A DNA stretch of 7,032 nt from Hyphomonadaceae bacterium (GTDB taxonomy: Bacteria; Pseudomonadota; Alphaproteobacteria; Caulobacterales; Hyphomonadaceae). The position numbers and the translations under genes are program-made. Below, one piece after another: positions 5,838-7,032 of this stretch. Location: contig JAUYSA010000269.1 of the NCBI GenBank assembly GCA_030696545.1, forward strand, positions 1 through 7,032. The letters are read 5' to 3'. Numbering within the stretch: position 1 is the first letter of the stretch; each line of letters starts with the position of its first letter. The notes beneath the pieces are model-generated. The model was not told the origin of the DNA. It worked only from the letters and a program-made list of their open reading frames with translations, and searched no databases.

Positions 5838-5842
5838 CTTCG

Positions 5843-7032
5843 TTACCGCCCGGCCAGAGCGCCAATTGCGTTTCTGACAGACGTTCTGAAAAGGACGCCG
5901 AGCACTCCCACATACACCACCGCGCCTGTCGTCGCCTTGATGAGTAGCGACATGTGAGGGGGCATGCCTGCGAGATAAGGCTGCATTGCAATGATGACGG
6001 CGCACATTACGCCGACAGCGATGTAAGGGGGGGCAAGTTTTTTTGCATACTCGCCAATGTCCGCGTCCATGCTTCGGAGAATGATTGGCAGGGCGAGCGC
6101 GATCAGCAGGATCGAAGCGAGCGCGCTGCCGGTCAACATGGCAGCCGCCCCGAAGACGCTCATCGCCAGCATGCCGACGATAGTGGCCACGAAATCAAGC
6201 GCTGCGAACCACACCAGGAAATTGAATTTCCTTAGCGCGGTGAAAATGGAGTTCCGCGGGTTTGTCAGCGGCGCAAGGATCATGAGCGCGCACATCACAG
6301 TCAGCAGGGGCGCGGCTGGCGCATATTCTGCGGGTAGCAAGAGGCTGAAGATCTCGTGCGACACAAGTGCAAGTCCGGCGAACCCGGGCAGCGAAATCAG
6401 CGCGGTCAAACTCGAAAGCTGCAGGAATATCCGGCGACGCTCGTCTGCGGAATCCTTTGCCTTGGACAGCAGCACGACCCACAGCTGGCCTATGGGATTG
6501 ACTAGGGTATTGAGGGCGAGATCGGCAAGCCGGGCGGCAATGCGTAGATATCCGAGCGCCACGACGCCGAAGAAAAAGCCCATCATGAGATCGACGGCGC
6601 GCGGAGTCGCGCTTGCGATGCCCTGGCCTGCGAATATGCGCCATGCGGCGGCGAACCAGATGCGTGCAGCTTGAACGTCGAAGCCCAAACCGGGCAATGA
6701 GCGCGTGCGCATGGTCGCAATCAAGATCATGGTAATGCTGGTGACGAAGCGCTGTACGACCAGCGACCATTCGAGGAGTGGTGTATAGGCGGTCGCCAGC
6801 GCTGCGAGACTGCCCGCGAATGATGAGATCATTCCGAGAAGCGCGAGCCCTTTGAAGTCCAGCCGCTGACGCATGATCGCCATGGGCCCAACGACAAACG
6901 GCAGCGTGAGCATCGTCAGGGAAAGCATTTCGAGAATGGACGAGACCTGAGCAGTCCGGACGATCGTGGCGTACAGGCCGGCGATCATGAAGAAGCACAG
7001 CGCCGCAACCGAGCACAGCGCCAACATTGCCC
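5843..7032 (-). CDS. Polysaccharide/lipid-linked oligosaccharide flippase (WzxC-type, MOP superfamily), 5' end cut off
   Basis: At least 396 residues, open through the right edge, so the true start is outside; the Met at 7027 is internal by family comparison. It is an integral inner-membrane protein with about ten hydrophobic spans visible: before 23, around 36-52, 60-80, 86-104, 146-160, 206-230, 240-254, 268-290, 294-316, and two final spans near 334-350 and 363-381 (numbered from that Met). The segment LPFVVGPMAIMRQRLDFKGLAL, the two-part layout and the final hydrophobic block match the WzxC/ExoT type of polysaccharide exporters that flip undecaprenyl-linked units for capsule, exopolysaccharide or O-antigen. 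About 60-90 N-terminal residues are missing. The substrate cannot be told. An A7 and a C7 run (read on the coding strand) occur close together around codons 328-335. More polysaccharide genes to the right are expected but not seen. Confidence 0.85.
   Translation of the reverse strand, partial: AMLALCSVAALCFFMIAGLYATIVRTAQVSSILEMLSLTMLTLPFVVGPMAIMRQRLDFKGLALLGMISSFAGSLAALATAYTPLLEWSLVVQRFVTSITMILIATMRTRSLPGLGFDVQAARIWFAAAWRIFAGQGIASATPRAVDLMMGFFFGVVALGYLRIAARLADLALNTLVNPIGQLWVVLLSKAKDSADERRRIFLQLSSLTALISLPGFAGLALVSHEIFSLLLPAEYAPAAPLLTVMCALMILAPLTNPRNSIFTALRKFNFLVWFAALDFVATIVGMLAMSVFGAAAMLTGSALASILLIALALPIILRSMDADIGEYAKKLAPPYIAVGVMCAVIIAMQPYLAGMPPHMSLLIKATTGAVVYVGVLGVLFRTSVRNAIGALAGR

Noticed and set aside
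5831..5842. Bidirectional terminator between tyrC and the flippase gene
   Set aside because: GAAG-tag-CTTC can fold as a 4-bp stem, but it is too small and has no T-run, and only 5 bases separate the stops.
6195..7016. 273-codon - strand frame overlapping the flippase
   Set aside because: Arg/His-rich translation without membrane spans, in a different frame from the clearly hydrophobic flippase.

Overview
The window reads as ordinary chromosomal DNA from a GC-rich alphaproteobacterium. The best fit is the Caulobacterales/Hyphomonadales side of the class, inferred from the metX-metW and chorismate-mutase-like/hisC/tyrC arrangement, the high GC third positions, and starts that carry GGAG-type ribosome binding sites. 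No tRNA, rRNA, CRISPR, insertion sequence or phage feature was found.

Layout, left to right. (1) The last 27 codons of a PII nitrogen-regulator gene (+) are followed by a strong hairpin. (2) A small DUF2442 gene (+, GTG start) converges on an unrecognised helical protein gene (-), with only 3 bases between their stops. (3) A methionine operon on the - strand, metX then metW, is joined by a 4-base ATGA overlap. (4) A divergent intergenic region of about 180 bases holds a candidate metX promoter, a stem-loop and a possible upstream ORF. (5) A + strand operon encodes a chorismate-mutase-like protein, HisC aminotransferase and a TyrC prephenate/arogenate dehydrogenase, with gaps of 12 and 4 bases. 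(6) At the right edge is a - strand WzxC-type polysaccharide flippase. Its 5' end is cut by the window, and its stop lies 5 bases from the tyrC stop.

How the genes work together. MetX acylates homoserine and MetW is its usual partner, so the left operon feeds methionine and SAM. In the right operon the first gene resembles the chorismate mutase/prephenate-binding family, TyrC oxidises prephenate (or arogenate), and the HisC-type aminotransferase can plausibly serve both histidine synthesis and the aromatic transamination step. The two amino-acid operons are divergent and share one control region.

I found no clearly new biological system. The points most worth a second look are the shortened N-terminal AroQ region of the chorismate-mutase-like protein, the structured control region in front of it with a well-placed Shine-Dalgarno and a short TTG-started ORF, an altered signature segment in MetW, paired 7-base homopolymers in the flippase gene, and the unrecognised helical gene with a hairpin against its ribosome binding site.
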